The translations under genes were made by a program, and so were the position numbers. The notes below the pieces were generated by a model. It did no database searches. It was not told the origin of the DNA and saw nothing but the letters and a program-made list of their open reading frames with translations. A stretch of DNA of 64,000 bases from positions 2,986,001-3,050,000 of the forward strand of contig NC_135561.1 in the NCBI RefSeq assembly GCF_964340395.1, given 5' to 3'. Below are positions 1 through 14,100 of the stretch, piece after piece (positions within the stretch are counted from its first letter, which is position 1; each line of letters starts with the position of its first letter). Source of the DNA: Glandiceps talaboti. Lineage: Eukaryota; Hemichordata; Enteropneusta; Spengelidae.

Positions 1-2399
1 AAGGACAGAATTTTCCACCATTAAACATGGCATGCGCACAACGATACACATGACAAAACAGAATTAAACGCCAACGCAAGCTTCCTTTTTGAACGATCTA
101 TCAAAATCATTTTTAATCAGCATATATGTCGTAAAATATAATAACTGCCTTCCAGTTAAACATGTTTTTATTTCATAAAGTGAATTGTATCAAAGCTTAT
201 TAACATTGTTATTATAATCGTTTACTTAATATGAGCAATTCAAGTTGGCTCGGCCTTCGGGGAATCAACTGTTTACAATTGTACCCATTAAAACAACAAT
301 ATTGTTGTCTTAATCGACGAAAACATAGGTAATATCGTGTAAATACCAATACTGTATATGTAACACGTGTTCATAAGTGTTTCCTAGGTGCAATCTATTC
401 ATTTCATATATTCCGAGTACAGAAAACCAATGGTACTTTAGTCGAGTAAATAGCACATCAATTTGTCTTTGAGGACACTCCAAGTCGGTATGGACTACTC
501 GATGACACAAGTATGTGAAAACTATTTGAAGCTTGTTTAGTAGTGTGTTCAACTAGCAGGAGAACTAAAAGAAACTCAACTAATAGAGTCAGTTCTTAAT
601 AGTTTGCTTAGTGATAAGCTGTGACGAGTAATAGCAAAAGCCGTATGGGAGATCGATAGCTTCCTATGGAAATGTCAATTGTTAGTTTTTGTTTGACGTT
701 TGCATCCCTTTTAAAATTGAAGTGCATGTATGGCCAGAATTAATCGACTCAAGCCTTTTTTTTTACTTTTTAAATGCGTGTAAGACTCAGTTGTTTATAT
801 TCAGGTATACTGTGTTTCCTCACTCAGAGATGTCATGTAAAATTTCGAAAAGCCGTTTGTCTGAAGCCTTCCTACTTAGGTTTTTTTATCTCGAGAAATC
901 ATTTAGTTGTGAGACTGTGCAGGATTAAGGACGCCGCTATTTCTGAATTCGCATGCTTGTGTCAAGACACAGATTATCTACTTTAAGAAGGATGTATTAT
1001 GTAGTCCCCGTCAGGGTTTTCAGTTTTTATGCCTGACAGACTACTAAGTCGACGAGAACTGTAGACTCTCTCATAAAGAAATATAGCTACACCAAAAGAA
1101 AGAAAGGGGACCCATAAAGCGATTTACCGCAGGCCCTCATATTTATAATAAGCAGGTCAGGTTGGCTGAAATATGTTAATTAACTAAGTAGAATTATTGA
1201 ACAATATTAGTATTAATATATTATTACTTCAAGTGCTACGTTGATGTTGTAATTCTTTCATCTTACATTTTAATCTATGGAAATGAAACAATGTTTCGTG
1301 TTACTTACTTTCAGTTTTTTGTTTAAGAGAGGAGATCTTAGCAATGATTAAGCTTATTGCTATTTCCTGAGGCTATAGCAGGAATATTAAATGTAAGATA
1401 ATATGTGTCTTTTATACAAACGAATCTCTCCATGGGATATAAATTCATTGGAAAGAAGTGAAAGAAGAAATGTCATATAAACATCAACGATTGTCCTTTT
1501 CTGGAAAGAATCTTACCAGAGGAAATCATAGACTTTATAGAAATCATAGACAACACAAATATACATCCTCTCTTACTTATCTCTAAAAAATCAATTCATT
1601 GCTTAATGTTTAGTTTCATTCATTCATTTATTCATTCATTCATTCATTCATATATTCATTCATTTATCTATTCAGTGAACAACAAATGTCACATGTTTCA
1701 TCGGGAATAGAAGCTGTATTTCGCTATATACGAATTCCTTTCAATACAATACAATTACTGTTATATAATTACGACTTCCTTCATCAAAGATCTGACACAC
1801 AATTGGTAACACAACACATGCGTTCATACACAGTACACTGTCGCCTTCGGGTACTTATATGTAAGCAGCTGCGCGGAATTACTAAAGTTTCATTAAATAA
1901 TTGCACAGTGTGAATCATAACTATTTTTCCAAATGCCCGTTGAAATAATTTATTGTTTATTGTTTTATTTCCTTTGTCAATCATCCATCCCAGTTAATAA
2001 ATGGGGTTTATAAGGTTGCTAACACACTTACACTTTTGTTAAATGTAGCTGTGTTCGTCTTCTAAAATCAATAATGGCGTGAAAAGCTTGGAAAGCAAAG
2101 GCTTTCTAATTACTGGAAGACTAGTGAGGTATTGATCGGTCATACAGCATGTCTTATCAGACAAAGCCATAGTTTATGCTCATCGGAACTAAGGTGATAG
2201 ATAGCATCAGTAATAAAAACAACCATATATTGTTCACAGCCAAGGGGTGGACAATCATGGGTTTACAATTACTAAACAGTGTGAAGTCTAAACTTTCTAT
2301 ATACGTGTATCTCATACACATGATATGTGCTCACTTTGCACATAATAGTTCTTTTTTTACTCAAAATGGCGGTGTGACATAACACAACCATGTCATATC
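1..2399. other. No recognised gene
   Basis: AT-rich sequence with short chance open frames. I looked for gene A's missing exons (a signal peptide, and a PYD-x-RVRP segment) and saw none. Short CATT tetramer tract at about 1617-1664. Confidence 0.5.
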
Positions 2400-2578
<179 letters not shown>

Positions 2579-2595
2579 CAGAAATTAAGATATCT

Positions 2596-2645
2596 TAAGT
2601 CATAACTCGGAGTTTCACGCTACTGCGATCCTCAGCTGACTCGGT
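2596..2645. repeat. Fragment of the AACTCGG dispersed repeat
   Basis: Contains TAACTCGGAGTTTCACG followed by GCGATC, matching one end of the element found three times at 29267-29664. As there, it sits beside a TA tract. Confidence 0.6.
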
Positions 2646-3078
2646 CAGAATAATAAGGACTGTGTGTTCAAGTAGATTTTGGCTAGAACATTATATAACA
2701 GGATGGACGGACTAATCTACTATTCATGAGGTGTTTTTCTGATGTAATTAACTGGGAAGAACTTCATGTCTACACATTGATACAAGCTCTGATTTTTATT
2801 CAGGAGTTTGACTGTCTGTTTCTGTAATCAACTATTAGTATGTCCCATAAACATTTCCTTGTATTGCCAGTCTTTGACAATGCGGCGTAATTTATGAATA
2901 CCATAATTAACCTTTATTAATTTTAATAACCCCTAAGACAAATTATCAACGTTTTTTCCACATTGCATTTACCAGGCCCTGAAATAGTTTATAGAAGTCA
3001 TACGATTTGTATGTGTCATCTGAAATTATGTTCGTCGAACGCATTTAGTAAATAAAATTATATCAATTTTCTTTGTAG

Positions 3079-3146
3079 GAGAACCAGTTGTAATCAATGT
3101 CAGTCTGGACATTATTTCATTCCATTCAGTTTCTGAAACTGACATG
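3079..3146 (+). CDS. Gene A exon: N-terminal beta-strands ending SVSETDM
   Basis: An AG acceptor precedes 3079 and a GTAAGT donor follows 3146. The exon starts with two bases finishing a glycine codon, then gives 22 codons beginning [11 protein letters not shown] and ending SVSETDM. It corresponds in phase and content to the exons at 45554-45618 (gene B) and 63000-63067 (gene C). N-V-S is a possible glycosylation sequon. Confidence 0.93.
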
Positions 3147-4996
3147 GTAAGTAATCATATCTATCATGCTGCTTCCAAATTTGATTGACGTGTCACTTTT
3201 TTTCTGGTTTTGTAATAGTCTATATTTTTTAAACGTGATTTCAGCACGTATCATTGAATTTATGTCAACTCGTCAAGAGTTATTGAAACAGCGTATGACC
3301 ATCAAATTACGCATGCGTGTTACTACGGTAACGTTCTATATTGACTAATAACGGTTTTGACAGATGTGTTTCATGCTATAATTTTTCTATTAAAATTTAG
3401 TTGATGAAATTCAAAGGCAAGTGACATATCCTAACCTGATTACCATTGACTGGTAATAGTACCTTTTTTAATGTGTACTCATTGGAAAATTGTTTACCGC
3501 TTTTACATCGCTTCTGAAATTCGCAAGTCAGCATGTTCTAATCAAGTATAAAACGCTGCCACGCCTAATGTACCTGCCCTTGCAATTAACACGACAGTTT
3601 TATAAAATGACTTGGAATTTGTTATTTCATTATATTGCAATTGTATGAATGAACAGGGGTCATTGTAGCCTTTGCACAGAAGCGACTTGAAGAAAGCACA
3701 GAATATCAAATAACATCGAAGTGGGATGAACCATAAATATAGAGTTACCATCATCCGTTATGTTCATAGAATGACTTGGAAGTCGATGAATTATCACCAC
3801 AGTCCATTCAGTGTGTGAATGTACTCGTTAAAAAGTATTCAAATTATCCCCTACTGAAAGGAATCGTGAGCAACGTTACAGCGACATAATTATGACATTT
3901 CAGGCCTCGGGTGATAGTAAGGCGGATAGATTTCAATGCATTTGTCATGCCATTTTCTTCCGATAGTTTTCACACAAGCCATCATATTTTTCAAAGCTTG
4001 AATGTTCAATTCAACTGAAAAAAATCTGCTGGAAAAATGCCATGTTTGAATTAAGTTAGATGGTTCGATCGGTTGCGCGTATTTGAGCGCACGTTGTAAA
4101 CAATTCTGTAGTTTGTAAATTTCTATATCCCCAGTGTATCTCTTTAACCATGTAATCAGTTGTAATTCCGAAAACAACCTCACATATATTATCAACAATT
4201 ATATTACGTTTTAGAAAAGAATGTTGATAATGTAATATAATATGGCAGTAGGCAAATGTTATAACGTTGTTGATTAAGTCTTACAAATAAGACGTCAACA
4301 GTATTTGAATTATTCATTTCCCAGTAACCTTTCAGTTTTTTGTTAAGTATGTGGATGTTGTTATGCTATGAAAGCTAATGGACAACGATTGACCTCTAAG
4401 TTGCTTTTGGTATAGAAATCCGTTAGTAACTACGAAGTAATGCAATGTCGAAAGAGAAAAAATGTTCTTGAACAGAAAGTGTAGACTTTATCATTCTACG
4501 TCACGCTATTATAGAATACACGAATATATTATTGTGTTACGAGTCACATACCTAATTATATCCATTCAGAATAGTATACACGAATGAATTAAACGTCACA
4601 CTTTGGATGAAAAAACTACCAAACTTTGCAGTTTGCCCATGATCACTTTCTTCATTCAACTCGCTTCACTTGTGTAATTCTACTCAACATTTCAAACGGT
4701 GAAAGATCCATGCTTTGTCCGTAGAATGTTATTACTACCAACCAGACTATTTACAGCGTTTGAATTAGGTGACACGATGTTTTCTTCGTCCCCAACGGGG
4801 ACTACTACGTTGGATCTCGTTCGCTCGTCTGTTCGTCCGTCCGTTATCACCTGTATCTCATACATGCATGGGCCAATTTCATCAAAACCTGGCACAAATG
4901 TCAGATGCTATAGTCACCTTATGCACGTCACTTTGACTTTGTTTTGCTACCTTCGCGATAATAGCCGAATGGTGGCCATATTTGTTGCAAAAGTTC

Positions 4997-5047
<51 letters not shown>

Positions 5048-5116
5048 GCAACACAACATCAACGATCACAACAATGGCGGCGATGACGATGACGATGACG
5101 ACGACGACGGCGACGA

Positions 5117-5164
<48 letters not shown>

Positions 5165-8100
5165 AAACAACAAGGAAGAGGAGAAATTATGTTTGTGATG
5201 TTTTCATCTTTTATTGTTGTCATGTGATAGGACTGGTCAGTTATGGTATATTTACAACAAGAATGGTTTGAACCACGGCTTAGACACAACGCAAGCCGAC
5301 CACTCACTTTAGCCGGCACAAATGTCTTCGATACAATTTGGGTGCCAGATACATTCTTTAAGCATGCAAAGACGACGGACTTGCATAAATCTCCTAAGAT
5401 GAACAGTTTGATCAGAATCAGTCAAAATGGCAAAATATATTACAGCTTGCGGTAAGTAGCCAATCCTCGTTAAAATGTTATTAAGCTCGTCCAAAAAAAC
5501 TCATGTGGTAACAGTTGTGTTTTAATCCACCATTACGAAGGTTTAGAACAAAATGATCAAGACGAAATGGGAATAATTGGAGAATAATCTGACGTTGTAT
5601 AGATGTCTGATCTGAAAGGTCAAAAGACGTCTTAAGCTTATCGGGAATTTGTGACGCATATCAGCAAGAAGGGAATATTGACAAAGAAACGTGCGGCTGT
5701 ACTTTACAATTTTACATTGTGCCTAGTTATATACTAGTGATCAAGATGTATATTAAATGATTCTATAGTTATACGAGTAAAGCTTATTCAATGCATAGGC
5801 CATTATGCGTGGTTTGTGGTATATAGGACAGGGTGACATGTACCTAACAGCATGAACAGTCACTCAGAAAATAAAGAGTAAGTCTTCTACTTTCAGAAGT
5901 TCATCTATGTTGAATTCGATAATATAAAACATACCGTTTTGATTTCAAGCAGTATTTCATAATTTAAGATTTAAACTTACGCTTAACTTACAACTTTAAC
6001 AGCATATCTGCATAAGAAGAACTTATTAAACGTGATAATTATTATATTGGTCTCTTTGATTTAGCTATTGAATTGTTATTTGTAAAAAGATGAGATGTCC
6101 AAGTGTACCATTGGGATCTAGAGATAACGTTTATATGAAGAAGTTTTCACTTGACAATTAGCTTTATTGTACATGAGGTGTGTCTAAGTATTATTCGAAG
6201 CACTGGTACAGTTTGATTTGGTAATGCCGTATAAGTCTGGTGTTCAAAGTAACAACCTCACATGAATGTATCACCGAATAGGTTTAGAAAAAAATACATT
6301 CGTAAAGTTGCTACTGTATTAATGTATAATTCCAGTGAGTTCCATGCCATTACTAATAATGGAACATGAACGCCAGAACTTGCGATCGAATCCCCAGCTG
6401 TATGTAATCACTCAAGGGGTGATGTGTGTTTCCGTTTATTCAGACAGTGGTTACTCAGTGGCAAAGACCATACCCAACTTTAAAATGTAACTTAACGTAT
6501 GTTTCCGTTTTTTTCGATCTGCAGAATGAGTATTACATCATCTTGTCATATGGACCTTCATACATTCCCCTTCGATAGCCAATTATGCAAGGAACAAGTT
6601 TCCTCGTGTAAGTAAACATCTCATATTCTTGGATTTGCATGACGTAATGTTTCTGACCTATTATATAATGTGAATTACATGTGCAGTTGTGGTAACAAAA
6701 ATCGTGAACATGTTGAGGAGTGAAACATTCGAAAATATTCACAACAGGCGAATGTATATGAGCGAAAAGAGATACTGAAACAATAGACAGGGAAGTAATC
6801 TGCAAAGAATAGCCACTGGGGAATGGATGGATGGGTGAATGAACGAAAGATTACATGAATGACGTCATCAGGTAACTGGGAGGAAAGATGTAGACGTATG
6901 GGGATGGAAGCGAGAAATGTTGAAAAAGAGAGAAAAACGGGAAAGGTAGGAGTAACAGGGCGAACGAAAACACGAATGAATGAAGGGATAGGGAATAGGT
7001 GGATGTTAGGAGGAGAAGGCGGAGGATGAGTGTAGAAATAGAAGAAGGGAGGATGAGAAGCGTTGATTATGGTGGAGCATCGGATTAAGAAACCTGGAGA
7101 GTGCATCATGTAATGAATAATCTCTGATCGAAACAGCTGAATTGCTATCATTCTATTTCGGCAAGTGTCTTTGATATTTTGTCCAGATACTCTAGGAGAG
7201 GAATTGATTCTCTCTGTATCCTCTACTAGGTCAGTTTTGATGACTTTTTAATACGACGGTCGACCACGCTCTCTTTAGATGGGGTTTAATTTCGTTTCCA
7301 AACAAATGGAATGTAGTTATTACAGTAGACGTATCGGAAAGGGTACGCCATTTACAGTGCGGTATTTATTTACTCCAGTCCCAAACCACTTTGACGCATA
7401 GTTTCAAAAATACTACTCTCATACCGCTGGTGCTGAAACGCATTAGTGAAATTGATTACAGCTGAGACATTGAAGGAAGTAGGGTTTCTCGGTGCCGTGT
7501 TCCTTTCTTATATGTAGTATTAGACGAAATCTGATCAATGATGCACTTGCTAACCTTGAGGTTGAAGGGTGGAATTTGACAATTTAATGTAACACTACCT
7601 CTGGTACATACAACTCCTAGGGTTGATGTGACATGTGCAAAAAAAATAAAACTAAAACCATGCGTTAGTACAACAGGATAGCATAGCATTTTAACCCCGA
7701 CTATAAATTATACATTTAATTTTCCTATCATAAAAGTGACAAAACTATACAAAAATAGACCGTATAGTATTGATACTGGTACAGTACTTCTATCTATATC
7801 GACTATATCAAACGCCCTAAACAAAGGTTTGACCGGCCGTGTGTGGGTAATGAAAGATTTGATCTGTAAGGCAATGTCACGCTTAAAGGTCCCAAGGTTA
7901 TCAGTTACATACAGGCTTGAATCAGACTTTCATGAAAAATGTGGAATGGTAGCGTGCCGCCGTATTGGCTGACAAAGCCTTAACGACCAATGAATACCTA
8001 TCTGCAAACCATTATAGTTCCATTCTTTACTCATTAAACCAAATAAAAAAGAAGGACCTAGTAAACATTGTACACATTCTTTGAATACTCCTCAAGAATG

Positions 8101-11100
8101 GGAAATCTTAATCATATTGATCAAAGTAAACCGCACATAAATGTTTTAATCCGGAACTAAACACGCGAGTAGAAAGAATATGTCGGACGTCATTAAATAG
8201 GCCTAACGCAGTCATTAAGTCTAACATCCTTTGCCACTTCTGCGACTAATTCTGTACAAATCTGTGAAAGCCTTATTTTATACCTCAAGTTATACGATTT
8301 TCTTAGTGTACTAATGAGGAAGCTTGGAAACAGTGCCATAAATCTTTGGTGTTAAGGCTCACATCTACTTCTCTCTCTCTCTGTTTTTTTCTTTCACACA
8401 AGGAAATGAAATGTCGTAAAGAAATCGTAAAGTTGTTAATATGAACTTTGTCAATGTTTGGATGACAAACGGGAATTCATCAAACATAGGAGTGATATGT
8501 ATTTTATCAAAAATAAAACATCGCAAACGAACGTTTCTAATAATATACTTGCGTAAGTACGAATACTTACTAAAATGCACGTACAATGTACTTTACGTTT
8601 ATATCTTTGCCATGCGTAGACTCGAAGTGGGTACTTTTAACGGTCTACACCATCCTGTAGGCACGGAGCTCTCGCCAAATAATCACAAGTGATATGACCT
8701 CAATAACTTCAAATAGTTTACATATACAGGTATCCAAGACAACGTATTTTACTAGAAATATCATCAAAATTGTCTTTTAATGACAGTTTATTAGAAGAAA
8801 ACAAACAACAGCTTGGACACTTTTTTTGCTGTTCTCATGAATTTGAATCAATATTTTACAAATAACGTATCGTTTCATAAGGGGTAGACGTCGAATGTTG
8901 GATATTACTTATGTCTCACTACGGAATATCATATTATTACTGCTAAAATAAATCAAATCAGCTGTCGCCAGGAATTCAAATATGATTCTATATTAAATTA
9001 TGACGTAATATTACATATATCTAATGTACTTATTTAGAAGCAAATCGAACCGACAAAAGAGTGATAATTAATAATGATGCTGTAGTCTGCATAAAGGTTT
9101 GGTTATACAATGTATGTATGACGTTTGTGATGTTTTATGTGATATTTTGGTACCAGAATTTTATACCAAAACATTGTTCAATCATAATGACATGCGTTTT
9201 CCTCCATATCTAAATGCCTGATGAGTTATAACTAAAAAATGGTTCAATGTGTACTAGATGTCAAAATGATAGTGATAGTTCTAAATAAAACTGACATAAC
9301 CCCTGAAACGCATAAAGGTGCCTACTGTATGCCTGTAAATGACATGTTATCTGCATACTTTAGATAAACCACCGCAGCCATTGTACAAATGCGATTGTTA
9401 AACCTAAACAGCGGTTATGACGTAGTATTGGGTCATAAGGATGTACTGTCTGGATATACAATATCTAGATTGCGCTTAATTTTATATCAAATAAAATCAC
9501 TTTTAAAGCATTTTAATTCTTGTCTCGGGTCATGACCTTCACTTAATGTTTTCGGATTAAGCTGGTTATGTTTATAGAATCTTACAAATGTAAGCATCTG
9601 GGATCAGCCAGTCGGCAACATCGTTAGATATATTCTAGGCGTCGCATACGTCGAGAGTATATCAGTTGCCTTTTTAGTATATAGGGAATTTGTTTGTAGA
9701 TATATAGTGAATTTATAAATATAATTATGCTAGTCATTTCGAGCTTACCATCTGTGCCAACCCAAATAACATTTTGAATATAGTAGCGGTGTTATTGAAA
9801 GTCCAACAACCAACAACAATAATCCAGTATCAATCACACGCGTAATGCACATATGATATACACCAACATTGTACTTAGAATTTAAGTGGAGAAATAATCC
9901 ATAAGAAGTCGCCATATGTTTTAATTTAATTCTCCATATTTGCTAATATGTATATAATTTCCCAAAGAAGACAGTGTGGTCACGACTGCAGTGTTAAATT
10001 TCCATCATAATTACATGTGCAATATTAGGAATGATATGAATTGATTGATAAAAAATCACTGTTACTTCCGTACTAATAATATTCAGGATAACCCGGGGAC
10101 AAGTGATATTCCGTGCACGCCATCCTCCGGTACTGACAATGGATTCACACGCAATGAAGTGAACAATTTAATACAGTCACTAAAAGGGTCATTTCTTGCT
10201 CCCATTTCATTACTTATGATTACAATATCTCACCATGCGCAATATTTATCGAAAGCACAACTTGTTTTGTAAATAGTATGAGACATTGTGTATACACGAA
10301 AACACAAAAGATTTGCCCTTTTCTCAAACTATTGTCTTTATACGCAAATGGATTCTAAGTAATCCGTTGTCATGGTGATGTGATTAAGAAGATTATGGAT
10401 AGTAGCTTTACTGTTACATTGTTAAAACCAAGTTTGTAAAATCATAAATATTGGCAATTTGAATTTATATTTAGTGATTGACATGTATGAGGTTAATCTA
10501 CTCTGTCTGAATACGCATACCAATCACATTTTATTGATCACGTAAGATTATGAAGAAATCAGATTTTTTGGAAATCTATAACTAATATTGCTTAATGCGT
10601 TTGTTATGCTCCAAGTGACACCGAGTGACATTTTGCTACTTGTAAAAATATGCTGCTATCTCTAGATGAGCAAGTTTCACGACGTAATCGTATTACCTAT
10701 TAGCCATCGATGTTCAATAAAAAAAGTGAGTAGTGAGTTTTCGCATTTTTGCAAAACATGATAAACGAGCAGATGTTCCTTAATGTACACATAAAGTAAA
10801 GAGTCGCCTACATATTCACGCAATGCAGTAACTCAGTGGCACGCGTAAGGGTCAGCCTTAGTTGAACAACATATTAACGTGGATGGGTACAAATATATAG
10901 TAATGCCCTAAGCTTGCCTTTGAAAAATGGTAAATATTAACGGACTTAATTAGATTGGTCATGAAGGCTTGAAGCTATGTTCTTAAAAAATAAACAAATT
11001 GTGTAATGGTTATATATACGCAGTTAAGTCAGTCACACAAGCAGAGACACATATGCACCCCATATACAGTCGTGCATACAAAACAGACATGTATGTATGT

Positions 11101-14100
11101 ATGTATGTATGTATGTATGTATGTATGTATGTATGTATGTATGTGTGTGTATGTACGTATGTATGTATGTATGTATGTATGTATGTATGTATGTATGTAT
11201 GCATGTATGTGTGTGTATGTATGTATGTATGTATGTATGTATGTATGTTTGTATGTATGTATGTATGTATGTATGTATGTATGTATGTATGTATGTATGT
11301 ATGTATGTATGTATGTATGTCATGTAAATTCATGTTTGCATAACTGTACATCATCGTCGCATTGCTTTATGAAATGGTGATCGACTGCATTTCTGCAGTG
11401 CCATAAATCACATATATTGTTGGTCATGTTTACAAGATGATGACGTCAGCGATACACCCACGGCACAGTCAGTGATTTAATTTCCAGAAATCATCACCAA
11501 TGGAGTTTTCTTGAATGAATTCATAATTGAGTATATATGCATACTGTTATGATATTTTCATAACATATCAACGTTGTTCCTTAACTCTCCACATACTAGT
11601 ATAAAAGGCCACAATTGCCGTATAATTTGTTTTAAGTTCACTACCTCTCTATAGTATCCAATGTGGTCACCTATTAAAGCTCACTTTCCTCTCTCCGTCA
11701 CTTCCCATTACACTCAATCTTGTAAAAATAGACAATTTTTCGGTGTACTTTTATATCTTATATTAATTTTAATATTAATATTAATACGGTTGTACACACA
11801 AACGACACACATATATCTACCCACCCATACATTTGCGCTGAGCTGAAGTCACTGTCACAGTGATAAAATAATGTTTAACTTTTTCCCTAAAAGAGTATAA
11901 TCTAAGATAAGTGCGTTTCTGTTTTACACCTGCTAACAATCGAACATTGCATGAGCAACAGCATCGTTAACTGACAACCTACACCATACTGCCTTTGCGG
12001 GCAAATACGTTGCAAGTCAGAGTCAGTGAGCCTTTCCAGAATGCCGTACCGTTAAATGGGTGTTATGGGATGCCTACGTCAGTCAAACTAACGAAACGCT
12101 ATTCATCAAACTGATATAAAGCTTGGCAACCTCCGAGATATATCACGATATTTTTCAAACCAAGTGTTTATGACGGTATGAATTCCAAGCGCTCAGTGGG
12201 CTTGGTACAACAGATTTGATTTGATCATGTGTCTAGTAGATAATTTACAGCTTTGTTTAGTAGTCTGACCATGGGATCAGTTCCTATCACCAATAGCTTT
12301 GATGATAATCGTGGCTAATTTATTACTTCCAGGTGGGAGATTAAATGTCTTACTTTGCTAATCCTTTTATAAATTTTCACGATGCGAGTTTGTCCGTAAA
12401 AAAGTGTGGAGGTAAATATTAGACGAACGTTGATGAGATTGTCTTTAGGTCCTTCCTCCTTATATCACTGTCTTGTGAGAAAGACTGGCAGAGTTTAGTT
12501 ATGATAAGTAGTGAGGCATGCTTCAATCACGTGATGTTCAAATGGTTTGATAAACAGACGTCGTTAATGTGAAAACATTCCTGTCATTGATTCATCATTT
12601 TCAAAGTTTGAAGGCTAAAATGATGGTAATTTTAATAGTCTTTAAAAAAAGAAATATATGAAGATGCTATGGACAATTTTAGATGCATCAAGAAAAGATG
12701 CCGACACAGTAGTCGCGAAAGTCTTTTCTAAATAAGTCGTAAAAACGAATGCAAAATGGAGACAAATATGGTTATCATTTCCATGAATGTATTGGAGAGT
12801 TTGTGCAGAGTAAAATAACCTAGGGGGAGGCGCCCTCACTCATCATGAAATGCATAACAGGTTAAGTACTCCGATATAATCAATCATGCAAATGTTTCGG
12901 TCAACACCCTGTCTTGCTGATAGTTGATGGTATATATCACAGTCCTCTCTAATCAACCAAGCGTGTCTTACTACTGTTTGGTCTCCATTTCATTAATATA
13001 GCTGTCTATTTGCATACATGCTCGTGCATGAGTTTGAAACAAAACAGAGTTTTATTGATCGTCAGACATTTATGGTACTTCGAGCAAGACAGGTTTATGT
13101 TGACATATCGGACAGTAAATGTTATGGCGTCACGATCTACAGACCAACTTACCAACGTTTTCATAGTGTTACAGATATGTGTAACGAAAACAAAAACTGT
13201 TTTAGGGCTTCATATCAATACGTTCACATTTTAATCATTTTTTAAACCAGACGAACTGAAAAGAAAGGTATTTGTCTACGTGTAACAAATGGGAAATATA
13301 TTGAGATTGATTGAGTGGGTGGGTGGGTGGGTGGGTGGGTGGTATGGGGAATGGATGGATGGATGGATGGATGGATGGATGGGTGGATGGATGGTGGGAG
13401 GGTGGGTTGGATGGGTGGATGGATGGATGGGTGGATGGATGGATGGATGGATGGATGGATCAGTGGCTGTATTAATTAATGAATTTATCATAGCTTGTCT
13501 TGAATGGATGGACGCGGAGGGAGGGAGGAAAGTGGGGAGAGCGTGAAGTCTAGGGTGGGGATAATGAATAGATAGGTGGCGGCAGGTGAATGAATGGGTT
13601 ATTGGCTTGTCTGTCTGACGATAAGTACGATTATTTGATCTATCACCTGTGTTTCGGTTTGCATAAATCTCCATAACCAGTGATCAAAAAACAACGAAAA
13701 TGGTTCCATTAAATAGATGTCAGTACTAGTGATAGTATCCATGAAGTGTAATCGAGCGAGAGATGAAACTGGTACTGACAACGGGGGAAAATGAGAGGAG
13801 AGAAGTCTCAGTGTAATCTATCTGTCGCCTTAGTTTCATATATGCATTCATGTATACATTAGGTGTTCTGACCTCCTGTGGCAAAGATAAGATTCGTTAT
13901 GAAAAGTGTCTTGCACACAAAGTACAAATAAACATGCGAAATATAAGCTCCAATCTGCATCCACAGGCAACTACAGCTCCTGTACGTGTCAAACTAAACT
14001 ATTAACTTTTGCAATTGTCTATTTTCAGATGCATATACGGTAGACGACATTATAGTGAAATGGAGCAGTGCAGGGGTCGAAGTGAAGAAAGATGTAATGC

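Larger units (their letters stand above)
6608..14028. other. Largest gene A intron (7.4 kb)
   Basis: Lies between the Cys-loop exon and the loop B exon. It holds a purine-rich stretch (6790-7100), an ATGT array and a GGGT/GGAT array. Two non-repetitive open frames (10045-10272 and 13018-13245) have no supported function. Confidence 0.7.

Noticed and set aside
672-728. MSIVSFCLTFASLLKL as a signal-peptide exon for gene A
   Set aside because: The only donor in the right phase is GTATGG, which is poor, and no matching second exon (PYD-x-RVRP type) lies between it and 3079.
4699-5271. 190-codon open frame with poly-Asp and poly-Thr
   Set aside because: It spans a probable dispersed repeat and the GAT/GAC array, and overlaps the true gene A exon in a different frame.
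6675-7151. 158-codon minus-strand open frame rich in Phe, Ser and Pro
   Set aside because: The + strand is purine-rich here, so the minus strand is pyrimidine-rich and stop-poor. It lies inside a gene A intron and has no recognisable domain.
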